In this document: positions 54,376 through 64,000 of the stretch, piece by piece | How the letters are laid out: the number at the start of each line of letters is the position of its first letter | Position numbering within the stretch: position 1 is the first letter of the stretch | NCBI GenBank assembly: GCA_030267965.1 | Contig: BRYA01000307.1 | Coordinates: forward strand, 20,882 to 84,881 | DNA from: Triparma columacea | Lineage: Eukaryota > Sar > Bolidophyceae > Parmales > Triparmaceae | Direction of reading: 5' to 3' | DNA length: 64,000 nt | Program-made: the position numbers and the translations under genes | Notes under the pieces: generated by a model | What the model was told of the DNA's origin: nothing | The model's database searches: none | What the model saw: the letters and a program-made list of their open reading frames with translations, nothing else

Positions 54376-55638
54376 CTACCTTTTATGCATGCCCTTATCC
54401 TTGGCTTCCCTAACCTTCCCCAGTAGCTCATCCCCTCCAACTTCCTCCCCCTCCCTTAAAATCCTACCCCAACCCCCCCCCTCTCCCCCTCCCCCACCAG
54501 CAGCAGCTATAACAAATGGGTTCCCCATCCTCTCATATTCCACCGTGCTAGGTACCGTAGGTTTCCCCTCCTCCCTTATCTTTCTAGCTTCCTCCAAAGC
54601 ACCCTCAATAAACGAGCTATCGGGTAAAGCCCAAAAGGCGAACTCCAGGTTGGATACGGTGTACTCATGACCGGGGTAAACTAGAGTTTGAGGGGGGAGG
54701 GAGGTTAAACGTAAGAGGGAGGTTGTCATCTCGGAAGGCGAGCCCTGGGGGATTATTATTAGGGGGGGTGGGGGTTAGGGAGGAGGGGGGGCTGAGAGGA
54801 ATTTGTAGCGCTGACTAAATCAAAGCCGGGGAAGTGACGGCCCCCCCTCCCCCCACCCCGGCGTTGCTATACTCCCTCAAGTCTCCTCTCACCTCGAATA
54901 GCTTCCCGCATCCACCCTTGAACATACAGTCCCCTGTAAAAACCACCTTTGGTTCAGCCGAATCTACCAAGTAGCACATGTGACCCTTAGTGTGAGCTGG
55001 TGTGTGGACGCACTTAACCACGTGACCACCGGGCAAATTTATAACGTCGGAATTGAAACAGGGGAGAGTTGTGGAAGGGTGGGAATCGAGGGAACCACAG
55101 ACTACGGTTATGGGATCGGAAGGCTAGGGGATTTTAGGGAGGGTGTAGGGGGTGAGGGAAATTGGAGGGGAGGGGGGAAGCAATAATGAAATGGACCCGA
55201 TAAGATGCTGTACTTGTCGGGCATCTAGCCTTGCCTCGACTTCGCTTACGCACATGCAGTCGCTTCCCTCACGCCTCTCGACTTCCTCACACTCTCCTGC
55301 TCCTTCCGCTCTTCCCTTTCTTACCTGTGTTGGGTTGAGAGTCTCCACAATCTTCAGGTTACCACCCGCGTGATCCCAGTGCTTGTGGGTGGTCAAGATG
55401 TGTGTGATTATAGGAGGCGTTGGTAGGGATTGTAGGTGAGCAAGGACTAAGGGAGGGTCTGCAGGATCTATGAGGAAGGCATAACCAGGGGCGTATGTAG
55501 CTGGGGCGGGGGAAATTGAAGTTTTTAGATGGTGGTGGTGAGTGAGTGAGCGAGCCAAACGACAGTCTTACCTAAATACGAGTAATTATCTTCGAGAATG
55601 GGGATAATATCCACTGATAAAGGGTAAAGTCCTGACAT
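54376..55638 (-). CDS. GLO2: Hydroxyacylglutathione hydrolase (glyoxalase II)
   Basis: Exons 55638-55572, 55500-55325, 55123-54893 and 54744-54376 (280 residues), phases 1, 0 and 0. The metallo-beta-lactamase fold is evident: start MSGLYPLSVDIIPILEDNYS, the dimetal motif HILTTHKHWDHAGG, VKCVHTPAHTKGHMCYLV with the next His, VVFTGDCMFKGGCGKLFEG with the bridging Asp, and LVYPGHEYT with the final His and the glutathione-binding region. It hydrolyses S-lactoylglutathione to lactate and glutathione in methylglyoxal detoxification. The C-terminus has a Gly-rich insertion not usual in the family. No targeting peptide, so probably cytosolic. Confidence 0.95.
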
Positions 55639-55857
55639 GATGTAATTGATGTTAATGTGCGAGTATCTTTAAGAGTATATCTCTAAAATGAGCGGCGAAT
55701 GAATGAAAACTAAGCGCAGTCAGGTGAAATAATGGGGAGCCTTAAAATGCCCCTTCTTTGGCCCTTCTTTTGACTTCTTTCGGTGGCATTTTTGGCCTTC
55801 CAAGTTCGGACCAAGGGCTTGACTTCTCTTCTTCCCTCAATATATTTTCTAAGTATC
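55639..55857. promoter_or_regulatory. Divergent promoter between glyoxalase II and cyclin genes
   Basis: 219 bases separating two divergent start codons. It contains a near-repeat (gcccttctttg / gcccttctttt, about 55748-55778). No gene inside. Confidence 0.45.
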
Positions 55858-57859
55858 ATGTTGGTTGATTTGACGATCCTAAAGGCATATGAAGTACCAT
55901 TGACGTCATCATTTGACCTATTCTATCCTGCTATGATTGACTGGTAAGCATTATCCTACTTTAATTCAAAGAAAAAGACTCCCAAAAAACCACCACACGC
56001 ACCATCCTGTTTTGAAACCTCTTTTTATGCCCTTTCAAACCCCAGACTTGACAATTTATCACATCAATGTCATCTCCATTATATAATCTACCATAGTGTA
56101 CCATCGTACACCCAAAAATCCCCCCTCCTGCTCCAAAAAAGCACAAGATCTAACACCACTTGCCACCGCCACAACTCCACCTAATAAATTGCCACTACCC
56201 TCCTCTCACCCCTCTCTCAGGTACACCCAAATCGCCGACCACTACCGTTACACCCGCAACATCACCTCCATCGCCACCAACCTCCTCATGAGGTTCGTAC
56301 ACCGCCCTGAGTTTGACGGCGTCCTCTCCCCCCCCATCGTCTCCTCTTCCTCGTCATCCTCAAAGCACAAAAAAAGGTCCTTCCAGCTAGCTGCGATGTC
56401 GGCGTTCCTACTAGCAACAAAGGTTGCAGGGGAGTACGGGATGACACCATTCATACTCTCAGGCCTATCTAGGAACCTCTTTACACCGCAAGACATTGTC
56501 AGGGGAGAGAAGGCCATCCTCGAGGGTTTGAGGTGAGCATTTTAAGAGGTCACACCTCGTTGTGGGATAGGCGAAGGGGGGCAGTTGTGTTCCCGGGCTT
56601 GGTTGACCACGGCGTGTTAACAGGCGCGTGATAACGGAATGGTTTAAGGGGAGGTTCCGGAAGGAGGACAAAATTACACTCATCCCCCCCCCTTACCCCC
56701 CTTACCCCCCCGTACCCCCCCGTACCCCCCCGTACCCCCCCGTACCCCACTTGCGGCATGCAGATGGCGTGTTCACCCTGTCACGTCGTCCGACATTCTC
56801 TACCAGCTTTTCCAATTGTTCCTCTCCTTCCGCCCCCTCAATTCCTGCACCGTCGCTCCTGGCAAAGCTACCGACGAAATGGACTTCTGGAACACCTCGT
56901 GCCCACTGGTTAGAGAGATCACTTCTCATATCGTCGAAGTCGCTGCCACAGGTGAGTGTCTTGGTGGGGGGGGGGGGGGAGGAGGGGGAGGGAGGTAGGG
57001 TTCGGGAAAGGAGGTGTGTGACCGTAACCTTTACAACCCTCACCCTCTCCCCCGCTCCCTTAAGATCTCCTCTTCAAGGACGAGTCTCCCCTCCATATAG
57101 CACTCGCCGCCATCTTCTTCGCGATCGAGCACGTTCCCCTCCCCACTACACCCTGTCCCCTCCTAATCGACCAATTCAAGGAGGTCGTTACTAGAGAGAC
57201 TGGAGAGGACGCAGACGGAGCTGACGTTCAGGTGAGGGGATCAAACCAATGGTATACACAGGGGGACTGGACTTACGGGTGGTTGTAGGGTGGTTTACGG
57301 AAGTTTCGTGAAATAACTCAATGTCGAACTAAAACCAATCCCCCCCCCACAACCTCCCCCGCCCCACCCCAGTCCACCGTCGCTAGCTTCATCCAGGTCT
57401 TCAACCACCGTCACCCTAACCCCGTCTTCGATAGGGACATGGCTGCCGCGATCCGCACTCAGGGGACAGAAACTCCCACACACCCTTACCTCGCTATGTG
57501 CGGATTCATCCCCTCCCTCGCGACTGGATCGTCGGCTGACGCTGTTTCACCAAAGAGGAGGGCTGCGAGCCCTATCGGAGTCGACGAGGTTGAGGTGAGA
57601 GAAGGCGGCGGGGCGGGGGGAATTTCGATCCGATTAAGGGATGACGATATAAAGGGATTACGTTTTTGTGAGATGCGAAGTGATATGACCTGGCTGCCAA
57701 ACGACCTTTTTGAAGAACAAACCAACCAAGCGAACCTCACCCCCATTCATTTTTCAACTCCTTACTTACACTGACACCTACATTAAAACACCGCCCGTTT
57801 CTAACTAGGACGTGGACCTCAACATCACGAGGAAGACGAGGAGAATCAACATCGACTAG
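55858..57859 (+). CDS. Cyclin
   Basis: Exons 55858-55943, 56221-56532, 56764-56951, 57065-57231, 57373-57594 and 57809-57859 (341 residues); phases 2, 2, 1, 0 and 0. The junction of exons 1 and 2 reads MIDWYTQIADHYRYTRNITS, recreating the Trp-containing start of a cyclin box. It continues IATNLLMRFV, SFQLAAMSAFLLATKVAGEYG, IVRGEKAILEGLRWRVHPVT and the second fold (SPLHIALAAIFFAIEHV). Such short A/B/D-like cyclins are numerous in diatoms and relatives. It should activate a cyclin-dependent kinase; the phase of the cell cycle cannot be told. The C-terminal tail is basic with Ser-Pro sites. Exon 1 is the least certain part, resting on the frame and the cyclin-box match. Confidence 0.8.
56692..56748. 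repeat. 10-base minisatellite in a cyclin intron
   Basis: Units cgtacccccc (four copies) preceded by related ttacccccc units fill much of the second cyclin intron (56533-56763), just before the acceptor. Confidence 0.9.
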
Positions 57860-58158
57860 GACCCCTACCCCCTACCCCCCACTACTATCTCATGAACACC
57901 CATTCAAACCCAGACTCCAAGCCTACAAACAACGCCGACAACGACATGCTGGCTGCATCACATGGAACCAGATTCCTTTCTCTCGCATATAAACAAATGT
58001 AGAAATCTCAATGTTACAAAGCGGATACCCTTTTTTCGTATCTTAATTAATTTTTAACTTCGTTCATTACGCGCTCCTTTAATTTCCTGCTCGTAAAACC
58101 CCCCCTTTCATCTCGCAGCCTTCTCTTAAATCCTGCCAATCTTGCCAAATCCAAGCCA
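57860..58158. other. Spacer between cyclin and COG4 genes
   Basis: 299 bases between two genes on the plus strand; the region around 58020-58080 is AT-rich and probably includes the COG4 promoter. No other feature is seen. Confidence 0.4.
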
Positions 58159-61002
58159 ATGAGTCTCTCTCCTCCCCCATCCCCACAATCCGCCTTCAAG
58201 TCCTCATTAGAGTCCAAGATGTCGTCTCTTCTATCCGATATCCCCCTCGATGAGTCAGAAGGTGATTTAGATGAGACTCACACGAAGCTGTCTTTGCCTT
58301 TATCTGTGAGTATCTCTATCATATACGTTCTATTATCTATAACATTCACCTAACCCCTCCTTATATTCTCGTTATATTCCTTATCTTCTCGTCACATTTA
58401 CCCACAACCCCCCACAGTCTTTACCTTTAAACCTGTCCTCAACCTTAGCTTCGATAATCTCATCATCCACATCTGATGTTAAGCAAATACGTGAATTGGA
58501 CAAGGAGCTGCGCAACGTTAATGAGGAGGTTGAGCTACTCAGTCAGATATCTCTCGTAAGTTTCTTTGCTTAGAGAGAGAGAGAAAGCATGAGGAGGGAG
58601 AGGAAAAGGGAGAGCGAAAGGGAGAGCAGAGAATCAAACCGATCAGACAAACTCACTTCGTAACCATCTTCTCAACCATCTTAATGCCTCGCTTCGCGCG
58701 CCCCTCAGCTCCGCAAGTATGCATCCCTAACTACCTCCGCCCTCCTCTCCTCAGACTTTGTCCTCTGTGCAAAGCACTGTGTATCCTTCACCAAGGTCCT
58801 CTCTTCCTCTCCCCCTTCCAACCTACCCCGACTCACGTCCGCCCTTGGCGAATCGTTAATGTCCGAGCAAGAGGAAAGCAGGAAAAAGTCCGTCGGGGCC
58901 ATCACGGAGAGCTACAAAAAGGCGATTGAGGAGGGGGACCTGCCGGAGATTTGCAGGATCGTGCCGCTGCTGGGAGACCTCGACCTGGCAGAAGAGTCTG
59001 TGGGGAGCTACTTGAAGTACTTGCAGAAACTACTCAACAAGACCATTGGCGATAGGTGAGGAGGAGGAGGCATCCGAAGTCCAACCGCTTCTTCGCTTCG
59101 TCAACCCCCATTGTCCTGCCCAGTTCTCAACCCCCTTCCCTCATCCTCCCCGCAGTCTATCTAATCTGCCTAGTCCCACAACCAACGAGGCCAGGATGGC
59201 AGTAATATTCAACTCTGCCGGCACGGTAATCCGCCACCACCTCCCCATGGTAAGCAAAGCCCTCGGCGCCGCCAAAGGCGACAGGGGTCTGATCCAGCTC
59301 GTCCACGTAAACGTCGAAGGCAGGATAATGTCGCTGATCCAGAATCCCGATTCCACCGCAGTCTCCGACCTCCAGACCGTGACCTCCATGCTCCCATCAA
59401 TAGAGGATTCGGTAATGAAGGGCTCGTCAAGCGAGGAAGGTGAGGTAAAGCTTGACCTACCCGAGCTCGACAGGGCCTGCGAGAACGTTGCGCTGATGAT
59501 ACAATACATCGACAGCTACGAGGGTTTCATCAGGCACTGCGTCGACGAGATCGGGAGGGCACAAGCTTACAGGGAGAAGGAAACGGGGAAGGAGGAAGGG
59601 GGGGAAGGGGAAGAGGTACTGCCGAGGGTCACAAAACTGGGGGAGGTAGCCATGGAGCTTAGCGCCGTACTGGGAGGGGGGGAGTCAGCACTCCTCCTCA
59701 GCACCATAAGCCGGACGCTCAGGGGTGAGCTGAGCTACGCGGAATACGAGGGTGAGGGGAAGGCGGCCTGCAGCAATTTGGTGGAGGAGATGTTCTACGC
59801 GGCTCAGAGGGCCGCGCTCAGGGCCATCGCGAGCGGGCACGTGACGACGGTTTGCGTGATCCTTAACCAGTGCGCCAACACGCTTTCGATGGTTATACCG
59901 AAGGTCCTGGGGGGGAAGAAGATCGCTCGGGCGAAGGACGTGCTTATGGGGAACAAGACAATATCGGCTGCGGCGGCTGAGGCACTGGCGAAGGAGGTCA
60001 ACTCCAACTTGAGCAACCTTAGGAACACCTTCGGAAGCTCCGTAGCGAGCCCTAGTAGGGGGGGGGGGGGGAGGAGGGAGACGGAGGAGGGGAGGGATAA
60101 ATTAAGGAAGGAGGCGGGGGGAGCTTTCAACGACTTCGCAGTCAGCGTCGAGTACCTCGGGAAGCTTCAGGACGTCATCGTGGAGGAGCTAACTAGGGCT
60201 GCAATAGATTTTGACAAGGACGGCGACACTCAGTTGGCCAGCGCCACCAGGGGGTTTAGAGGCGTCGCCTCGCAGCTTTCTGAATTCGACCCCGTAAAGG
60301 TTACGCTAATCCCCGCCATCGGGCAGACGCTTAAGGGCATAGTTGAGAAGGCCTCTGAGGGATGCTCGTACAGCATCGACGAACGGGGGTTCGAGATCGT
60401 TGAGACTACGGGGGGGTGGATTGCGGACGTATGCAGGGAAGCGGGGAAGGTTACGGAAGAGGTGGCGGGATGGCTGGGGAAGGAGGGGAGGGAGGGGGTT
60501 TGGGGGTTCGTTATGGAGGAGATTTCGAAGATGGTGGAGGTTGTGCTGAGGAAGAGAAGGTGAGGAAGGAGATGATGGAGAGAAGGAGATGAAGGAGAGA
60601 AGGAGGTGGAGGAAGTAAAGGAGGTGAAGGAAATGAATGACACAATTCTAAACCAACCAACGCACATAATCGCATAATCGCAGGTTCTCCGAGTTTGGAA
60701 GCCTCCGATTGGATGCTGACGTTCGACTTCTTGTCTCATGGTGCAAGGAAATGATGGACAGAGGCGGCAGTAGGAGGGGGGGCCCTATCTCCGGGCTGGA
60801 GAGGCTGAAACAAATCAACAGGCTCGTCGGACTCATCGACCTCACGGACCTCAAGAAGGTTGTGCAGGCAGAGGGGAGGAACTGGAGGCTAAAGAAGGGG
60901 GAGATTAAGGGGTACCTTAACCTGAAGGAGCAGTGGGGGGAACAGGGGGAGGGCTGCGGGAAGAAGCAGATCGAAGACGCCATCAGGAGGCTGCCTATTT
61001 AG
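58159..61002 (+). CDS. COG4: Conserved oligomeric Golgi complex subunit 4
   Basis: Exons 58159-58305, 58418-58555, 58709-59055, 59156-60559 and 60684-61002 (784 residues); phases 0, 0, 2 and 2. The N-terminal coiled coil (IRELDKELRNVNEEVELLSQISL), the helical-bundle core with VNVEGRIMSLIQ, MIQYIDSYEGFIRHC and EEMFYAAQRAALRAI, and the C-terminal FSEFGSLRLDADVRLLVSW...LERLKQINRLVGL match COG4; length is like animal COG4. It is part of lobe A of the COG tether for retrograde vesicles within the Golgi, acting with SNAREs and Sly1. Gly runs in the middle (SRGGGGRRE) mark a disordered loop. Confidence 0.88.
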
Positions 61003-61140
61003 TCAGGGAACCTACCCCAGATATAATAAATGATTTCATGGAATTATTTCATTTTGAGACTTTTTTTTTGGCCAGTTGCTGTTTGCGATTCTGAGAACAA
61101 AAATCAGAAGAAGATTCGGAGAAGAAAGACAGTTTTTTCA

Positions 61141-61869
61141 ATGGGTTTTCTGGCATTGTCACACAAATTATTATCTCTCAACACGCACAGAGCATTGAGC
61201 ACCTACGCGATTGACAGGTTCTCAACAATAGCCCCCCATCCTGCAGAATCAAAAACACAAGCTTCGTGCGCGGTCTCTTACCAGCAAGACGGGGATGCCA
61301 ATGGTCGAGTTCGTGTTTGTGTTCGGGGACATGGAGAAGAACAACATTCGAGGGGGTTTCTCTTACCCGGCTTCAATGTTTCCGCCCCCGACACTGACCC
61401 CAACGACCCACGATTGGTGAACTACAGCAAGGTGCTGGACGAGAAGATGGGAAATGTCCTCTTCATTGCGAAGCACCACAAATTTCTGGTCGACCCCGAC
61501 GACCAGAGCTGCACAGTCTACCAAAAACATGCCAATGGAGAGTCAACTGAAGAGAGTCGCCTATCTGGTTGGGGAGGGTTCGCGGATGACAAACCACTCA
61601 CCCTTCCAGACCTCGCATTCTTGATGGATGCTTTCCCACCTCCGATCCTTTCCCAGCAGCCGACCAGCTGGGTACCGACCATATCCTACAACGTGAATTT
61701 TTTTTCCAAGCCGCCAGGAAACCTGACTCTGGCCAAGATGGATTTCCAAACGCGCGTCGCTACTTCTGGCGTCATTAATTGCGACGGGATGGCTTGGGAC
61801 GCCGATGGCAACATCCTAGCCACCAGCCGGCAAATGGCAAGAGTTTGGGATCCTCAAGCGGGGAAGTAA
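61141..61869 (+). CDS. Acyl-CoA thioesterase-like hotdog protein
   Basis: 242 residues from the ATG at 61141; an in-frame ATG at 61030 would give 279. From 61141 the start MGFLALSHKLLSLNTHRALSTYAIDRF looks like a mitochondrial presequence. The domain ends in WVPTISYNVNFFSKPP...WLTL-like strands and GVINCDGMAWDADGNILATS, the hallmark of the second hotdog of TesB/thioesterase-like proteins, with the catalytic-type Asp. It likely hydrolyses acyl-CoA. Base and codon use (more A and T, few G runs) differ from the neighbouring COG4 gene. Confidence 0.65.
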   Translation: MGFLALSHKLLSLNTHRALSTYAIDRFSTIAPHPAESKTQASCAVSYQQDGDANGRVRVCVRGHGEEQHSRGFLLPGFNVSAPDTDPNDPRLVNYSKVLDEKMGNVLFIAKHHKFLVDPDDQSCTVYQKHANGESTEESRLSGWGGFADDKPLTLPDLAFLMDAFPPPILSQQPTSWVPTISYNVNFFSKPPGNLTLAKMDFQTRVATSGVINCDGMAWDADGNILATSRQMARVWDPQAGK

Positions 61870-62472
61870 GACAAGGCCGAGAAGATGAGGATAATTGACT
61901 TCGTGGGGTCCATAGATAACTTGCGAAGGAAGATCATGGCCAAATTGTTGTAAGGAGAGCGTTTGAATTTGTTTTTGTTGTTGCCCAAATTCAGATGATT
62001 CTCAGGCGACTGTCGACTTTTGCCTCAACAATTTTTCTCTTGGTTTATTGTCTTGTCGAGTTATAATTACATTCTTCTTCGCACTGCTGCTATCTTTATC
62101 TTATTACTCCACACCTCAAGCGCATTTTGATCGCCTGTGTGACTGTGAGCTTTAGAGCAGGGCAGGTGCACTCTCGGAGGTCATTAGGAACTGGGACTTT
62201 GTGAAGAAGTGGAGTGGATAGGGGACGAAATAAAGGTGAGGGTTGTAAGGGCGGAGAAGGGACTGTTGTGGGAGGGAGGATAAGGGGGGGAAGAGAAGGA
62301 GGAAGAAGGAAGGAGGACACAACAGCTTGGCACAACTGAGTTGGGCTCCTGAGTAATTAAAAGAATATTGCGGCAGCAGCAGCGACGTATGTACGAAAAT
62401 ATTATTCCTCGCGGCTCACCCAATATCTTCGTCGTGTAAACAAATTTCTCCCCCTCACGCTTTCGCAGGCTG
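61870..62472. other. Spacer upstream of the micro-exon gene
   Basis: 603 bases without a supported gene. It contains AT-rich stretches near 62010-62110 and purine-rich stretches near 62270-62320, and probably the promoter and 5' leader of the following gene (pyrimidine-rich sequence ending tttcgcag lies just before the ATG at 62473, so an upstream non-coding exon is possible). Confidence 0.4.
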
Positions 62473-64000
62473 ATGGCGGACAGTGAGAAGGATTTCACCA
62501 TCCTCCTGAAGCAGAGAGACAAGGAGATAGCTGGATTGAAGGCCTCCTTAAGGGCAACAAGAGCTCAACATACTGCCGATCTTGCATCTACAGCATCGGC
62601 AGCCAACGACCTTGTTGCCGCCGTCAAGGGCACTGCGCACGATGGCACAGCTGCTGATATTGTCAGTGCTGCAACTGAACTTGCTGTCCTCGTTAAGGCA
62701 GCCGCTGATGTAGCCGCTGATCAGTATGCTATTGTCGGGCATGCTGCCGACGATGTCGTAGTCGTCGAGGCGGAGGAACACCGTGCCATTGCTGCGGAGG
62801 CTGCCGAAGGCCATGAAGCTGACGCTGATGTCGTCAAGTCTGCAAATGCTGTCAACCTTGGGGTAACTGCTGATATTGATAGGACTCATGGAGACGTCGG
62901 ACGAGGTGAGTTCGTGGAGGGGATGAGATGCGATGGAGTAAAAAAGCGAGGTCGTTGGGAAGCCTATTGAAATGATTCCAAAAAGCTCAAAAAACATCAA
63001 CATTTCCACACCCGCAGAATCTGAAAATGATCATGGGGAAGCAAGACAAGGTGAGTGAGCGTCGAGCGTTCGAGGGGAAAAAGAACATCTTTATACTTCA
63101 GGAGAGGGCGGGAGATTTGCGGGAGGACAAGATGAAGTTTGCCACATTTGCTCACTTTTCCCCTCTTTGTCGTTTCCTCTGCAGCAACTGAAATGTCTCA
63201 CAAGGACGCCGGACGAGGTGAGTTGTTCGTTGAGAGCCGGATAAGAAAAATGCATTTTAATACTCTAGGGGAGAGCGGGAGAGTCGCGGGAGGGCGCGTT
63301 GAAACTTTGTAGTTTTTTCTCACTGCCTGCGTGTGGAACGTGCGGAGCCGTTCGCGGAGTGCCTGGCCCTCGGCGTCAAGCTCGACGGGTGGCGGCCGCG
63401 GCAAACGTACGCACGCACCGGTCTGCGGCAACCGCATGGGATCCGTCTCAAGTGACCGCATGGGATCCGTCCCCGGCGACCGCGTGGGTTCCGTCTGTGG
63501 CGACCGCATGGGGCGCTTCTGCGGCGACCGCATGGGACGCTTCTGCGGCGACCGCATGGGACGCTTCTGCGGCGACCGCGTGGGGCGCTTAATATGCTAC
63601 ACAGAAACGAGGAGCACGCATGGAAATCTTTTCATGTTGACTCACAAACACCATGATCGCCATTACCGCAGACTCTGAAAACCGCCACGAGGATGCCGGA
63701 CGAGGTGAGTTGTGCATTGAGAGCCGGAAAAGAAAGAGCACAATTTGATACTCTAGGGGAGAGCGGGAGAGTCACGGGAGGGCGCGTTGAAACTTTGTAA
63801 TTTGTTCTCACTTTTGCAACAATGTTGTCCCCTTCGCAGTCTCTAAATCTAAAAGCTCTCAAGAGGACGCTGGACGAGACCGAGGTAAGCTTGTTTCAGG
63901 GGGTTGTAGGGGGGGAGACCCTTGATATGCTACACAGAAACGCGCGCCGGTCTGCGGCGACCGCATGGGACGCTTCTGCGGCGACCGCATGGGACGCTTC
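62473..64000 (+). CDS. Ala-rich helical protein with an array of duplicated micro-exons (3' end outside window)
   Basis: Exon 1 62473-62905 and micro-exons 63018-63050, 63185-63217, 63672-63704 and 63840-63884, all phase 1; the gene continues past the window. Exon 1 encodes an amphipathic, Ala/Asp/Val-rich sequence (KEIAGLKASLRATRAQHTAD..., then VLVKAAADVAADQYAIV), likely long helices. Each micro-exon encodes about one repeat: ESENDHGEARQ, ATEMSHKDAGR, DSENRHEDAGR and VSKSKSSQEDAGRDR; the end of exon 1 (DRTHGDVGR) looks like a further copy. I do not recognise the protein. Because all micro-exons are symmetrical, any subset could be skipped without frame change. Confidence 0.6.
63051..63839 (+). 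repeat. Tandemly duplicated intron-exon units
   Basis: The introns at 63051-63184, 63218-63671 and 63705-63839 are homologous. Each opens with GTGAGT(T/G), has a purine block (ggggagagcgggagagtc in the last two), a 'gaaactttgta' word and a 'ctcact' stretch. The last two match over about 100 bases. The exons between them are 33 bases long. Confidence 0.9.
63422..63590. repeat. 24-base minisatellite inside an intron of the micro-exon gene
   Basis: About seven copies of a 24-base unit (tctgcggcgaccgcatggga cgct with variants) fill the middle of intron 3. The same unit restarts at about 63951 and runs to the window end. Both arrays lie next to a shared 'atatgctacacagaaacg' (63592-63609 and 63925-63942). 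Confidence 0.92.

Noticed and set aside
56690..56750. Possible telomere-like repeat (cgtacccccc)n
   Set aside because: It does not match the TTAGGG-type telomere unit expected in stramenopiles and lies in a cyclin intron; treated as a minisatellite.
63299..63592. Frame with repeated ATAWD(P/A)S units
   Set aside because: It is the translation of a 24-base minisatellite located in an intron with good splice sites on both sides.
1..64000. CRISPR array, tRNA or rRNA genes, bacterial operons
   Set aside because: No spacer-repeat arrays or recognisable tRNA B-box and cloverleaf structures were found by eye; the genes have spliceosomal introns, so bacterial features are not expected. A covariance-model scan would be decisive for small RNAs.

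Overview
The window is nuclear DNA of a compact, intron-bearing eukaryote. About thirty protein genes are packed on both strands. Nearly all introns are short (about 60-450 bases) with GTGAG or GTAAG donors and (C/T)AG acceptors, and reading phases close exactly across almost every junction listed here. Three proteins (a DMT transporter at 25441-26973, a membrane di-iron hydroxylase at 37424-38308 and a GNAT acetyltransferase at 38410-39725) start with a signal peptide followed by Phe near the predicted cleavage site. That is the ASAFAP-like signal of secondary red plastids. With the cyclin and the GCC2/GCC3-repeat membrane proteins, this points to a photosynthetic stramenopile; a diatom or bolidophyte/Parmales-like alga is my best guess, inferred and not proven.

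Layout. 1-5 kb: a tRNA m5C methyltransferase (NSUN2-type, cut by the window edge), an unknown seven-helix membrane protein and a PDK1-type kinase with a PH domain. 5-11 kb: an FAD amine-oxidase-like protein, an ankyrin-TKL kinase and a short-chain dehydrogenase. 11-21.5 kb: POLD3 with a C-terminal PIP box, a long-chain alcohol oxidase, a BART-like/NYN/cold-shock fusion, a secreted carboxylesterase, a MITE-like element, a Golgi-type glycosyltransferase and RPS24. 22-33 kb: eIF2B beta, peptidyl-tRNA hydrolase 2, the DMT transporter, a beta-propeller lactonase, a SpoU methyltransferase, an acidic PH-domain protein, a small Cys-motif protein and an AT-rich island. 33-40 kb: an aminotransferase remnant, MCM4, the di-iron hydroxylase and the plastid GNAT.

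40-54 kb is the most unusual part. Two large membrane proteins of one family face each other, separated by a phosphopantetheinyl transferase gene. Each has a signal peptide, a long Cys-rich ectodomain of GCC2/GCC3 (ephrin-receptor-like) repeats and the same ten-segment membrane module. One adds a cytoplasmic WW domain at its very C-terminus; the other begins with a beta-helix (POMP-like) domain. 54-61.9 kb: glyoxalase II, a cyclin, COG4 and a hotdog thioesterase. The window ends inside a gene made of tandemly duplicated phase-1 micro-exons (33, 33, 33 and 45 bases) separated by homologous introns, one of which carries a minisatellite.

Most genes are housekeeping: replication (MCM4, POLD3), translation (RPS24, EIF2B2, PTH2, NSUN2), trafficking (COG4) and signalling (PDK1, ankyrin-TKL kinase). 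I see no operon-like grouping; neighbours are mostly divergent or convergent with very short spacers. I found no convincing tRNA, rRNA, CRISPR array or viral gene.
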